A DNA stretch of 64,000 nucleotides from contig DBXO01000011.1 in assembly GCA_002309635.1 (NCBI GenBank), positions 1 to 64,000 on the forward strand, given 5' to 3'. The stretch comes from Ruminococcus flavefaciens. GTDB taxonomy: Bacteria > Bacillota > Clostridia > Oscillospirales > Ruminococcaceae. The translations under genes were made by a program, and so were the position numbers. Under the pieces are notes generated by a model that saw only the letters and a program-made list of their open reading frames with translations, was not told where the DNA came from and did not search any database. Below, one piece after another: positions 8,062 to 17,405 of the stretch; within the stretch, counting starts at the first letter, position 1, and each line of letters starts with the position of its first letter.

Positions 8062-9423
8062 TCAGTTCATCGCCTGTTCAAGAGCCTTCCGCACTGCTTC
8101 GATAATGCCTTTTGAGCTGTAGGTGGCACCAGAGCAGGCGTCGATACCGTCTGCGCTGACCTTTGCGCCTATCTGCGGTATCACCGTATTCATGGCGTCG
8201 CTGAAATACTCCGGATCGTCATCATCAGCCCATGCGGAAATGCTTGTTATCGCATCATTTTCAACGTAGAGCTTCACGTGTACCTTTCCCGCGTATCCCT
8301 CGGCTTCCGTTTCGTATTCCCCGTTTTTATATTTGTATTCAGACTGCGGCTCAGCTGCAGCAGCTTCTTCATGGTGCTCCTGTGAAGGCTCGTCGTTTTG
8401 TGACTGCTCTTCCTGCTCTTCCTGCTTTTCCTCCTGTTTTACTTCCTCCGATGCTTTGTTTTCTTCCGTTTTATTATCTGTTTCAGCCTGTGCTGTTGTA
8501 GTTTTTGAAGCTTTATCAGTAACTATTGCGGTTTCAGTAATCTTCCTGCTTTCATTGACAGTAGTTACAGCTGATACCGAAACAGCTGTAGTTTCAGGAG
8601 CAAATGAGAATGTTGCAGCCTTATCATCTGTAACCAATGAGGGCTTAGCAGATTCCATACCGTCATTATGTGCAACATATCCCAAAAGAACTACGGGCAG
8701 AGCAAATGCAAAGGCGCAGGCAGTATTGGGCACAAGCTTCTTTTCGGGCTTTTTATTTGCGATATAGTACTTTCTGATACGCATGACTGCATAACCGATG
8801 AAAACAGCACTGTATACAAGAATACTTAGGAAATAGCCTTCCCTGCCCTTCTGAGCCTTCGGCACAAAAAGCACCAAGATATGGATATATATGCAAGAAT
8901 AGAAAATATACGCAAGACGCTGTATCTTTTTCCATGTCCTTGCGTTCATTTTTTTACGTATCTTCTTGAATGACATTACCGTCAGCGGTACCATTATCAG
9001 CACCATTGCAAGACATACGATACTTGTTATAACGAAGTCCGAACCTGTTCTTCCTTTTATGAGATTTGTTATGTACTGCACGCCGTATGTGATGATATGT
9101 GAGAACGTGAGTATAGCCGCAGTAATTGACAATTCACCGCGTACCGGCATGAGCTTCCTGATCGGAGCCGAGCCGTTCGGAAGTGCTCCCGCCCACATTA
9201 CAACTGCCCAGAAAGCAGTACCGAGAGCTCCGCGGGAGAATATACCAAGAAAATAGTCACGAACAAATCTGCTTGAAATATTTATGTCGGACTGGGCAAT
9301 AACTACAGAAGCTACAGTAAGCACAGCCGCCGGAATATAGAAAGCCGCAGGACATTTTTTCAGCGGTTTGTCAAGGCAAAAAGCGATAAGGAGCGCTATA
9401 AAAAGAGCGGTCAAAAATAACAT
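8062..9423 (-). CDS. Ferric-reductase-like membrane protein with C-terminal FMN-binding domain
   Basis: About 453 residues from the start at 9423, chosen because AAAGAGG lies 8 bases upstream; an in-frame ATG at 9477 has no ribosome site. The N-terminal 230 residues hold several membrane helices with His-containing spans (ILTFSHIITY, YIHILVLF), like ferric-reductase/MsrQ-type haem membrane proteins. A Thr/Glu/Gln-rich linker follows, then an extracellular FMN-binding domain with SGATYSS (about 431-437), whose Thr is the usual covalent flavin site. The likely role is to pass electrons across the membrane to extracellular flavin for Fe(III) reduction, feeding FeoB (inference from domains and operon context). 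Confidence 0.75.
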   Translation of the reverse strand: MLFLTALFIALLIAFCLDKPLKKCPAAFYIPAAVLTVASVVIAQSDINISSRFVRDYFLGIFSRGALGTAFWAVVMWAGALPNGSAPIRKLMPVRGELSITAAILTFSHIITYGVQYITNLIKGRTGSDFVITSIVCLAMVLIMVPLTVMSFKKIRKKMNARTWKKIQRLAYIFYSCIYIHILVLFVPKAQKGREGYFLSILVYSAVFIGYAVMRIRKYYIANKKPEKKLVPNTACAFAFALPVVLLGYVAHNDGMESAKPSLVTDDKAATFSFAPETTAVSVSAVTTVNESRKITETAIVTDKASKTTTAQAETDNKTEENKASEEVKQEEKQEEQEEQSQNDEPSQEHHEEAAAAEPQSEYKYKNGEYETEAEGYAGKVHVKLYVENDAITSISAWADDDDPEYFSDAMNTVIPQIGAKVSADGIDACSGATYSSKGIIEAVRKALEQAMN

Positions 9424-9447
9424 AAAATCTACCTCTTTGCAGTATTT

Positions 9448-9475
9448 GACCTCTGCGCCCGAAGTCGCAGAGGTC
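9448..9475 (-). repeat. 10-bp hairpin between operon genes
   Basis: GACCTCTGCG (9448-9457) and CGCAGAGGTC (9466-9475) form a perfect stem just upstream of the membrane flavoprotein start. No T-run follows on the minus strand, so it may act as a processing or stability hairpin rather than a full terminator. Confidence 0.5.
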
Positions 9476-9498
9476 ATATTTTATAATGGAAATAATGG

Positions 9499-10983
9499 TT
9501 AGTCTTCCTTCTTTCTGAATGCGATTGCGGAGATTCCTGCGAGCGCAAGGAAAGAAAGCGGCAGTGCTGCGCCGTTTACGCCTGTTTTAGGGCTGTTTGA
9601 AGCTGATGTATTGTTTGCTGCGGTAGTTGATTTGGTTGTTGTAGTCGATTTGGAAGTTGTGGTAGTTGCTTCGGTTGCCTGCTCGTTTATCTCAAATTCG
9701 TAATTCTTCTCATATCCTGTAGCTTCAACAGTGAGCTTGTACTTGCCCGAACCGTCGAAAACATTCTCCTCCCCTGACTTGGCGTCAAGCTTTACCTCTC
9801 CTGTCTGAGAGTCGATGATCGTAGCTCCTCGTCTGCCTGCGGCGTAACTCTTCCCGCCAACTGTTACGGCAGAGATGTTCTTGAGATAGTTTGCTGCGTC
9901 AGTTAATGAAGCCCCATCAGCAGCAACAAGCTTACCGTTGGAATACTTAACAGGTATAGAGTCTGTTGAAAGTGTAAAGCTGCCTCTTACAGATGAATAC
10001 TTACCGTTCTCATCGGAAACCGTAAGTGTATAATTACCGGGTTGTGCGTTATTGTAGCTTACGGTATTTCCTGATACGCTGAAGCCGTCAGCTACCTCGC
10101 CCTTTACCTTAAAATCAGCAGGAAGAACAGAGTTGTCAAATGTTGTCGAGCCCTTGCCTGACTTGCCGTTCTCAACGCTGATGCTGTCCGCAAACTTAAC
10201 AGGAAGATATCCGTTCTGTCCGGAAAGTGTGCTGTAGCCACTCAGAGTGATGAATGTTACGTCGGTGATAGTCTGTCCCTGTGAAGACTTGTAGTGCTCG
10301 GAGGAGAGAACGTTGCCGTGAGGCTCCTTCTCCTTTACGCCAGCGCCCCATGAGATAGCACCATTGCGCCAGATATTCTCAAGAGCACGCATACCGTAGT
10401 CGCCGCCCTCTTTTGTCTTGACGATAACGCCGTAGATATCGCAGTTCTCAGGTATACCCTTGACATTTATCTGATAGTCGCCCCAGCTTGAAAGGCTCGA
10501 TACCGTCATCTCGCCGCTGAGCTTTTCCTCACCGTCACTGTCAACAAGCTTGCCGAAGGAAGCCTTGCCATTCTCGACAGTAACAGGCTTGTAAGCAACA
10601 GGCTTCTCGGAGAGCTCTGTGAAGTTCATCTTATCGCTGAGCTTTTCAAGGTCAGCCTTTGCAATCTCAACAGGATAGATAACTCCGAGGATCTTACCGC
10701 CGCCGTTCTCGCCTTCTTCGTTGAAAGTGCCTGCTGCAAGTCCGCCACTCTGCCACTTGCCGTCATCGCCCATTTTTCCTGTACTGTTGCCCTTCCACTT
10801 GTTCTGTGTAGCGGAAGAAACTGCATCGACCGGAACGCTGTTTTTCAGCTCTGCTGCATAGAAATCAGCGTATGGGATATTCATTGTGCCGTAGACCTTA
10901 TCGCCGTCGGCTGCGTTTGCTGTATACGGAACTGCGCCCAGAACGCAGGCAGCGGCACATAAAACTGTTGTAAACTTCTTCAT
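9499..10983 (-). CDS. Tp47-like secreted, wall-anchored surface protein
   Basis: A 494-residue protein with a Sec signal peptide (likely cleavage after Ala24). Its N-terminal YGTMNIPYADFYAAEL followed by DAVSSAT resembles the opening of the Treponema 47-kDa penicillin-binding lipoprotein (Tp47), and a later KYKLTVEATGY stretch resembles its C-terminal domain. A Thr/Ser-rich spacer leads to SPKTG (464-468), a hydrophobic helix and RKKED, a sortase-like sorting signal with Ser in place of Leu or Asn. It sits inside the iron operon, 14 bases after flavodoxin, so a role at the cell surface in metal or haem handling is plausible. The penicillin-binding activity of Tp47 should not be assumed here. 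Confidence 0.7.
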   Translation of the reverse strand: MKKFTTVLCAAACVLGAVPYTANAADGDKVYGTMNIPYADFYAAELKNSVPVDAVSSATQNKWKGNSTGKMGDDGKWQSGGLAAGTFNEEGENGGGKILGVIYPVEIAKADLEKLSDKMNFTELSEKPVAYKPVTVENGKASFGKLVDSDGEEKLSGEMTVSSLSSWGDYQINVKGIPENCDIYGVIVKTKEGGDYGMRALENIWRNGAISWGAGVKEKEPHGNVLSSEHYKSSQGQTITDVTFITLSGYSTLSGQNGYLPVKFADSISVENGKSGKGSTTFDNSVLPADFKVKGEVADGFSVSGNTVSYNNAQPGNYTLTVSDENGKYSSVRGSFTLSTDSIPVKYSNGKLVAADGASLTDAANYLKNISAVTVGGKSYAAGRRGATIIDSQTGEVKLDAKSGEENVFDGSGKYKLTVEATGYEKNYEFEINEQATEATTTTSKSTTTTKSTTAANNTSASNSPKTGVNGAALPLSFLALAGISAIAFRKKED

Positions 10984-10997
10984 GTCCTTATTTCTCC

Positions 10998-11402
10998 TTA
11001 TGCAAGCTTTGCTGCAAGCTCTTTAAGCTTTGCAAGATCGTCATCGGAAGCAGCTTCGTTTACGATAAAGCCCTCGTCTCCGATAAGCTCTGCTCCTGCT
11101 GCCTTTGTACGATCGTACCAGTTTCTCATCCACTCGCCGTCGCCCCAGCCGTATGAGCCGAAAAGAAGGACCTTTTTACCGCTGAGCGAAGCCTCTATTG
11201 ATGTAAAGAAGGGCTCGAATATGTCCTCTTCGAGTACCTCTGCACCCATTGCAGGGCAGCCGAATGCGAATGCATCGTAGTCTGCGACATTGCCTTTGAA
11301 CTCAGATACTTCAAATAGCTCTGCATTTGCACCCTCGGCAGCCGCCTTGGCCATTGCCTCGGTGTTGCCTGTGCCGCTCCAATAAATTACTGCTGTTTTC
11401 AT
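10998..11402 (-). CDS. Flavodoxin
   Basis: A 134-residue short-chain flavodoxin: the FMN phosphate loop SGTGNTE lies near residues 9-15, and the second FMN loop is seen at FGSYGWGDGEW. It is a soluble one- or two-electron carrier that replaces ferredoxin when iron is scarce. It lies between DUF3793 and the Tp47-like gene in the iron operon, as expected for an iron-limitation response. Confidence 0.92.
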   Translation of the reverse strand: MKTAVIYWSGTGNTEAMAKAAAEGANAELFEVSEFKGNVADYDAFAFGCPAMGAEVLEEDIFEPFFTSIEASLSGKKVLLFGSYGWGDGEWMRNWYDRTKAAGAELIGDEGFIVNEAASDDDLAKLKELAAKLA

Positions 11403-11413
11403 AACATTTCCTC

Positions 11414-11977
11414 CTATTTTACAGCTTGAAATAGCTCCAAGCCATGATTTAATCTATCGAACAGGATCTCCCTGCAGCGATCGTAAGTTTTGAAAGTCTG
11501 CCGCGCTTTTTCGGCGTTTTCATAGACCTTCCAGTAGCCGCACAGCAGGCAGTTCCTGCCGCTGTTGCTGATAAAACCCCTGACATCTTCCACGGGATAG
11601 CCGAGAAATGCACCTATCTCATGCGGAAAGCTGCCGCAGTTCATACGCAGAGCTAGTATATCAAGCCTTTCATCGATACTCATATCCGCAGTGTAGCCGT
11701 ACTCGCCCAGGAAGTCAGTAACCTGCGGCATGCCGAGCCATGCATTCAGCATTTTTTCATTGTAGATGTAAACAAGAGTACGCTTTCTGCACCTGCAGAG
11801 CTGTTTCGCACACAGCCCGCTGTCTGACAGTTCAGAGGCAAATTCATGCAGATATTCTGCTATTATATGCTCATTCCTGTCAAACGAAACAAGATTCGCA
11901 CACTTCACTCCCAACAGGGTCGGTGCGCTGTGAAAAGCCATTAAACCGTCTATGCTTCTGCGTTCAACTTCGGACAT
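11414..11977 (-). CDS. DUF3793 family protein
   Basis: About 187 residues from the ATG at 11977, which has GGGGAGA upstream; a longer frame to 12019 lacks a ribosome site. The diagnostic block is FPHEIGAFLGYP-x-EDVRGFI followed by NCLLCGYWKVY, and the protein is rich in Cys (CAKQLCRCRKR). The biochemical role of DUF3793 is not established, but the family is repeatedly found with feo, flavodoxin and DUF2325 in gut Firmicutes (general knowledge). It overlaps DUF2325 by 14 bases, so translation is probably coupled. Confidence 0.8.
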   Translation of the reverse strand: MSEVERRSIDGLMAFHSAPTLLGVKCANLVSFDRNEHIIAEYLHEFASELSDSGLCAKQLCRCRKRTLVYIYNEKMLNAWLGMPQVTDFLGEYGYTADMSIDERLDILALRMNCGSFPHEIGAFLGYPVEDVRGFISNSGRNCLLCGYWKVYENAEKARQTFKTYDRCREILFDRLNHGLELFQAVK

Positions 11978-12263
11978 ATTTTCTCCCCTTGATTTCTGAC
12001 AAAAGCTGCTTAAGCGCACTTACACTCGAGCTGTGAACATGCTCTACCGGTACGCCATTTTTCTCGGAGCTTTTCTTAACAGCTCCCAGCATTTTATGGG
12101 AACAGGTCCCCGTAAATACCACCATAAGATCAGGAGTACCAAGCTTGTTCTCGAAGTCCGCAGGCATTTGAGTGAAAACCTTGGACTTGTGATTGAACGA
12201 TTTGCAGATATCCTGATAACGTGTTGCCATGCGGTCATTGCCGCCAACGATTACTATGCTCAT
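11964..12263 (-). CDS. DUF2325 family protein
   Basis: About 99 residues from the ATG at 12263, supported by AAGGAGG. It starts IVIVGGNDRM and contains GTPDLMVVFTGTCSHKM and HSSSVSAL, all hallmarks of DUF2325, a small Rossmann-like family of unknown function. It is cotranscribed with DUF3793 and overlaps it. An operator-like dyad and a hairpin precede it, so it may also be transcribed separately from feoB. Confidence 0.8.
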   Translation of the reverse strand: MSIVIVGGNDRMATRYQDICKSFNHKSKVFTQMPADFENKLGTPDLMVVFTGTCSHKMLGAVKKSSEKNGVPVEHVHSSSVSALKQLLSEIKGRKYVRS

Positions 12264-12281
12264 AAATTCCTCCTTTATTGT

Positions 12282-12297
12282 ATTAGTTATTGCTAAC
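12282..12297. promoter_or_regulatory. Metal-regulon-like operator upstream of DUF2325
   Basis: ATTAGTTATTGCTAAC fits TTA-N8-TAA and differs at one outer base from the GTTA-N8-TAAC dyad seen at five other metal-related sites. It lies about 19 bases upstream of the DUF2325 start. Confidence 0.5.
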
Positions 12298-12313
12298 ATC
12301 TGTGCTTATGTAT

Positions 12314-12335
12314 GGGGCGATGAATACATCGCCCC
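12314..12335. terminator. GC-rich hairpin between the FeoB partner gene and DUF2325
   Basis: GGGGCGATG-AATA-CATCGCCCC is a perfect 9-bp stem with a 4-base loop. No T-run follows, so it may give partial termination or protect the upstream feo mRNA. Confidence 0.45.
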
Positions 12336-12356
12336 GATGTTTGTTGTGATAATTAT

Positions 12357-12530
12357 TTACTTATGGCATTTCCCGCGCATTGCACAGTGCTCGCAGCCAC
12401 AGCCGCAGCCTCCCGGACTTTTGCCGTTTTTCCTGTCCTTTACCATTTTTGCGATGATAAGCGCAACAATGGCGATAAGTATAAGGGATACGACTATAGT
12501 TCCCAGATTATCAGCAAACCATGCGAGCAT
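12357..12530 (-). CDS. FeoB-associated Cys-rich membrane protein
   Basis: A 57-residue protein with one N-terminal membrane helix (about residues 10-30), a basic stretch (KDRKNGK) and a C-terminal cluster GCGCGCEHC followed by GKCHK. This is the layout of the small Cys-rich FeoB partner (FeoC-like position) common in Firmicutes, thought to bind iron or Fe-S at the inner face of the transporter. AAAGGAG lies 7 bases upstream of the start, and the gene begins 12 bases after feoB. Confidence 0.85.
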   Translation of the reverse strand: MLAWFADNLGTIVVSLILIAIVALIIAKMVKDRKNGKSPGGCGCGCEHCAMRGKCHK

Positions 12531-12542
12531 ATTACCACTCCT

Positions 12543-14951
12543 TTATGCCTTTACCTTTACGTTGCCCTTGAACTTTGAAGCCTCATGATACTTCTTGACA
12601 AAGAGCATATAGCACATGAATGCAAGTATAAGAGCCGCTGCGATAACGCCGATAGCATTTGCGTCACCGGTGAAAAGTCTGCCGAACTGTGTTATCATAA
12701 GGGCTATCGCGTAAGCAAAGCCGCACTGATAAAGTATAGCGAAAGCTGTCCACTTTGCATTGTTCATCTCACGCTTGATAGCTCCGATAGCGGCAAAGCA
12801 GGGAGCGCAGAGCAGATTGAAAACAAGGAAAGAGAAACCTGTTATACTTGTGAATACCGCGCCGATATTCTGCCATACAGTGCCGTCACCGCCGCCGTAA
12901 AGCACGCCCATAGTTCCGACGATATTCTCCTTTGCAACGAGGCCTGTGATAGAAGCGACCGCTGCCTGCCAGTTGCCCCAGCCGAGAGGTGTGAATATCC
13001 ATGCGATAAGTGAGCCGAAGCCTGCAAGAAGTGACTTGTCAAGCTGATCCTCTTCAAGCATTCCGAAGCTGCCGTCAACTGTTCCGAAACGTGACAGGAA
13101 CCATACAACGATAGTGGAAATGAGTATGATGGAACCTGCTTTCTTGATAAATGACCAGCCGCGCTCCCACATTGAACGGAGAACGTTGCTCATGGTCGGC
13201 ATATGGTATGCAGGGAGCTCCATAACGAACGGTGCAGGCTCGCCAGAGAACATCGCTGTCTTTTTCAGCATGATACCCGAAACGATGATAGCTGCCATAC
13301 CGATGAAATAGGCTGATACCGAGATGAGAGGTGAGCCGCCGAAGATAGCGCCTGCGATCATTGCAATGAACGGTACCTTAGCTCCGCAGGGAATGAATGT
13401 GGTAGTCATTATCGTCATACGTCTGTCGCGCTCGTTTTCGATAGTTCTCGAAGCCATGATACCGGGAACGCCGCAGCCTACGCCAACAAGCATAGGTATG
13501 AAAGACTTGCCCGAGAGGCCGAACTTTCTGAAAACACGGTCAAGTACGAATGCGATACGGGCCATATATCCGCAGGCTTCAAGAAAAGCAAGCAGGAAGA
13601 ACAGAACCAGCATCTGCGGAACGAATCCGAGAACCGCTCCCACACCTGCAACGATACCGTCAAGTATAAGGCCTTTCAGCCAGTCAGCTGCGCCCACCTT
13701 GTCAAGACCGCTTTCGATTATCGCAGGGATACTCGGTACGAATACGCCGTAGTCGGCAGGATCGGGCTCATCGCCTATTTCCTCCACTGTCCTTAAAGCT
13801 GCTTCGTAATCAGCGATTGAAGCTGTTTCCTCCGTAGTTTCCAGTGTCTCCTCGTCCTCGACCGAGTATGTGAACTCGCCAACGGGAGCGCTGCCGTTTT
13901 CCTCAACGTAAGCGTCATAGCCGTCGATTATCTGCTGTGCGCCTGCATATCTTTCGGAAACGTCTTCATAATCTCCCGAGATGCCAAACAGGTGGAAACC
14001 GTCGCCGAAGAGATTATCGTTAGTCCAGTCGGTAGCCCAGGCACCGGGTCCCTTCATTGCTATGAGATAAACAAGAGTCATAATTACCGCAAAGATAGGA
14101 AGGCCAAGCCAGCGGTTAGTAACTATCTTGTCTATCTTATCGGAAGCTGTAAGACTGCCCGCGTTTTTCTTCTTATAGCAGGCCTTGATAACATCGGCTA
14201 TGTAAATGTAGCGCTCATTGGTGATTATACTCTCAGCGTCGTCGTCAAGCTCTTTTTCCGCGTCCTTTATATCGTTCTCAATGTGCTTCTGAATACTGTC
14301 GGGTATGTTAAGCTTTTCGAGCACCTTTTCGTCACGCTCGAAGACCTTGATAGCGTACCAGCGCTGCTGTTCCTCAGGCATATCATGAAGAACAGCTTCT
14401 TCGATATGAGCAATAGCATGCTCAACAGGTCCGCTGAATGTATGCTGAGGGATAGTTCTGCTGTTCTTTGCAGCAGCTATAGCAGCCTCCGCAGCCTCGT
14501 CAACTCCTGTGCCTTTCAGTGCCGAGATCTCAACTATCCTGCAGCCCAGCTGCTTTGACAGTTCTTCTATCCTGATCTTGTCGCCGTTTTTATTCACGAC
14601 GTCCATCATATTTATCGCACAGACAACAGGTATTCCAAGCTCAACAAGCTGAGTTGTGAGGTAAAGGTTTCGTTCAAGATTTGTGCCGTCGATGATGTTA
14701 AGAATAGCGTCCGGTCTTGTTTCGATGAGGTATTTTCTTGCTACGACTTCTTCAAGGGTATACGGCGATAACGAGTAGATTCCCGGGAGATCGGTAACGA
14801 TAACGTCACTGTGCTTCTTAAGCTTTCCCTCTTTCTTTTCAACAGTAACGCCCGGCCAGTTTCCCACAAACTGATTAGAACCCGTGAGTGCATTGAACAG
14901 GGTGGTCTTACCTGCATTCGGGTTGCCTGCAAGTGCTATTCGCAGTTCCAT
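12543..14951 (-). CDS. feoB: Ferrous iron transporter FeoB
   Basis: An 802-residue FeoB. The N-terminal G domain has G1 GNPNAGKTT (residues 9-17), G3 DLPGIYSL and G4 NMMD, followed by the helical GDI-like domain and a C-terminal membrane channel with two Gate repeats. An acidic insertion between the first membrane segments (about 330-420) is longer than in many FeoB proteins. It imports Fe(II) in a GTP-dependent manner across the cytoplasmic membrane. It follows two feoA genes and precedes the Cys-rich partner; a GTTA-N8-TAAC dyad lies just upstream. Confidence 0.97.
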   Translation of the reverse strand: MELRIALAGNPNAGKTTLFNALTGSNQFVGNWPGVTVEKKEGKLKKHSDVIVTDLPGIYSLSPYTLEEVVARKYLIETRPDAILNIIDGTNLERNLYLTTQLVELGIPVVCAINMMDVVNKNGDKIRIEELSKQLGCRIVEISALKGTGVDEAAEAAIAAAKNSRTIPQHTFSGPVEHAIAHIEEAVLHDMPEEQQRWYAIKVFERDEKVLEKLNIPDSIQKHIENDIKDAEKELDDDAESIITNERYIYIADVIKACYKKKNAGSLTASDKIDKIVTNRWLGLPIFAVIMTLVYLIAMKGPGAWATDWTNDNLFGDGFHLFGISGDYEDVSERYAGAQQIIDGYDAYVEENGSAPVGEFTYSVEDEETLETTEETASIADYEAALRTVEEIGDEPDPADYGVFVPSIPAIIESGLDKVGAADWLKGLILDGIVAGVGAVLGFVPQMLVLFFLLAFLEACGYMARIAFVLDRVFRKFGLSGKSFIPMLVGVGCGVPGIMASRTIENERDRRMTIMTTTFIPCGAKVPFIAMIAGAIFGGSPLISVSAYFIGMAAIIVSGIMLKKTAMFSGEPAPFVMELPAYHMPTMSNVLRSMWERGWSFIKKAGSIILISTIVVWFLSRFGTVDGSFGMLEEDQLDKSLLAGFGSLIAWIFTPLGWGNWQAAVASITGLVAKENIVGTMGVLYGGGDGTVWQNIGAVFTSITGFSFLVFNLLCAPCFAAIGAIKREMNNAKWTAFAILYQCGFAYAIALMITQFGRLFTGDANAIGVIAAALILAFMCYMLFVKKYHEASKFKGNVKVKA

Positions 14952-14968
14952 TTATATCTTCCTTTCAC

Positions 14969-14984
14969 GTTATTAATCACTAAC
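14969..14984. promoter_or_regulatory. GTTA-N8-TAAC dyad upstream of feoB
   Basis: GTTATTAATCACTAAC lies 17 bases before the feoB start, in the feoA-feoB gap. It matches the operator geometry seen at the feoA promoter and may control an internal promoter. Confidence 0.6.
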
Positions 14985-15000
14985 AATAAGCCAAAAACTC

Positions 15001-15017
15001 AAGGACTGTCCGTCCTT
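15001..15017. terminator. Small hairpin after the second feoA
   Basis: AAGGAC-TGTCC-GTCCTT forms a 6-bp stem with a T7 run on the plus strand and only a weak T-rich stretch on the minus strand. It is a possible attenuator between feoA and feoB. Confidence 0.35.
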
Positions 15018-15026
15018 TTTTTGAAA

Positions 15027-15248
15027 TTATTCGACTTCTATCAATTCTGCATCTGCTTTTCTGAGCGAAAGCTCATAGCCGCGCACCTTTATCTCAATCG
15101 GATCGCCGAGCGGAGCTACCTTGCGGACAAATACTTCCGTTCCCTTGGTAAGTCCCATGTCCATGATGCGGCGTTTTATGGCTCCTTCACCGTGAAGCTT
15201 CTTCACCTTTGCTGTAGAACCAACAGCTGTTTCTCTGAGTGTTTTCAT
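15027..15248 (-). CDS. feoA: FeoA domain protein (second copy)
   Basis: A 73-residue SH3-like FeoA domain: the family core MDMGLTKGTEVFVRKVAPLG and the closing ELSLRKADAELIEV strands are clear. FeoA binds and assists FeoB at the cytoplasmic face. A GAGAGA ribosome site precedes the ATG. It lies 13 bases after the first feoA and 75 bases before feoB. Confidence 0.93.
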   Translation of the reverse strand: MKTLRETAVGSTAKVKKLHGEGAIKRRIMDMGLTKGTEVFVRKVAPLGDPIEIKVRGYELSLRKADAELIEVE

Positions 15249-15261
15249 CTTCTCTCTCCTA

Positions 15262-15474
15262 TCATACCATTATTCTGCGGGCCATGTCCGCACCGATAGC
15301 GATACGTGACTCCTTTACCTTAACAATGACATTTTCGCCGAGAACGTTTATCAGCGTTACCTTTCCGCCCACGGTAAAACCAAGATTTTCAAGGTGCTGA
15401 CGTATCGCAGGAGTCCCTCCCAGCTTCTTGATAGTCAGCTCTTTTTCAGGCTCTGCCAAACTTAGCGGCATCAT
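15262..15474 (-). CDS. feoA: FeoA domain protein (first copy)
   Basis: A 70-residue FeoA protein with the core HLENLGFTVGGKVTLINV and a C-terminal ADMARRIMV. Two ATG codons stand side by side (15474 and 15471), and the ribosome site is a weak GGATGAG. It opens the feo operon behind a strong promoter and operator. Tandem feoA genes are common in Clostridia, and one copy may have a regulatory or heteromeric role. Confidence 0.92.
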   Translation of the reverse strand: MMPLSLAEPEKELTIKKLGGTPAIRQHLENLGFTVGGKVTLINVLGENVIVKVKESRIAIGADMARRIMV

Positions 15475-15537
15475 TTCTCATCCTTCCATTTCAGTTGATT
15501 TTTTATCATATGGTAGTGTGATATATATACAGAGATT

Positions 15538-15588
15538 GTTAGTGTTTTATAACGGATATATAATATCACCTTGGATTTGATTTGTCAA
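15538..15588 (-). promoter_or_regulatory. feo operon promoter and operator
   Basis: On the minus strand TTGACA (15588-15583), 17 bp, and TATTAT (15565-15560). Six bases beyond the -10 is GTTATAAAACACTAAC (15553-15538), a GTTA-N8-TAAC dyad where a repressor would block initiation. TTA-N8-TAA is the half-site spacing of DtxR/IdeR boxes. A weaker copy, GTAAGTGTTGACTAAC, lies at 15635-15650. Confidence 0.8.
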
Positions 15589-15665
15589 TGATTTGAAAAG
15601 ACGCATATAAGAAGTTTGTATATAATAACAATTTGTAAGTGTTGACTAACCAATATTTTGTTGTA

Positions 15666-15709
15666 AATAAAAAAACGGCCTCTCTTAACCAGCCGAAAAG
15701 CTTCGGCTG
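15666..15709 (-). promoter_or_regulatory. Hairpin followed by T7 between feo and enolase promoters
   Basis: On the minus strand CAGCCGAA-GCTT-TTCGGCTG (15709-15690) is followed by GAGAGGCCG and a T7 run. CGGC of the first hairpin can alternatively pair with GCCG before the T-run, giving mutually exclusive structures like an attenuator. No transcript start for it is evident, so its role is unclear. Confidence 0.3.
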
Positions 15710-15762
15710 TAAACCTGAAGCAACATTGCACTTCTCATTTCAGAAGAATTATTAATGTCTGA

Positions 15763-15778
15763 ATGAATAATTGTTCAT
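15763..15778. promoter_or_regulatory. ATGAA-N6-TTCAT dyad
   Basis: ATGAATAATTGTTCAT matches the core of the methyltransferase operator (ATGAATAGATGTTCAT) at 14 of 16 positions. It lies in the feo-enolase intergenic region, with no obvious -10 beside it. Confidence 0.4.
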
Positions 15779-15845
15779 GTTCAACACTAAAAGTTCCAAA
15801 TATCAATAACAAGATGTTAGTATATACAAATATCTTTAACATCAA

Positions 15846-15898
15846 TTGACACAGTAAATCCGCAATGATATAATCTTATATGTTAGATATATCTAACA
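15846..15898 (+). promoter_or_regulatory. Enolase promoter with palindromic operator
   Basis: TTGACA (15846-15851), 17 bp, TATAAT (15869-15874): a full consensus promoter. Seven bases further is the GTTA-N8-TAAC site, embedded in the perfect 18-bp palindrome TGTTAGATATATCTAACA (15881-15898), the best dyad of the six found. Confidence 0.8.
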
Positions 15899-15913
15899 CG
15901 AATAAATCATTAT

Positions 15914-17322
<1,409 letters not shown>

Positions 17323-17364
17323 GCATAAAATAACGAAAGCTTCACGAACCTTCCTTTCAATACA

Positions 17365-17400
17365 AAAACTCGCCTGCTTTTTCCGGCACAGGCGAGTTTT
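17365..17400. terminator. Bidirectional terminator after enolase
   Basis: AAAACTCGCCTG (17365-17376) pairs perfectly with CAGGCGAGTTTT (17389-17400). It serves enolase on the plus strand and the ECF fusion gene on the minus strand. Confidence 0.88.
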
Positions 17401-17405
17401 TACTT

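Noticed and set aside
15538..15898. Rex operator as an explanation of the GTTA-N8-TAAC sites
   Set aside because: Rex boxes have TTGTTAA-N4-TTAACAA geometry, two bases shorter between the TGTTA and TAACA arms than seen here; DtxR-type spacing fits.
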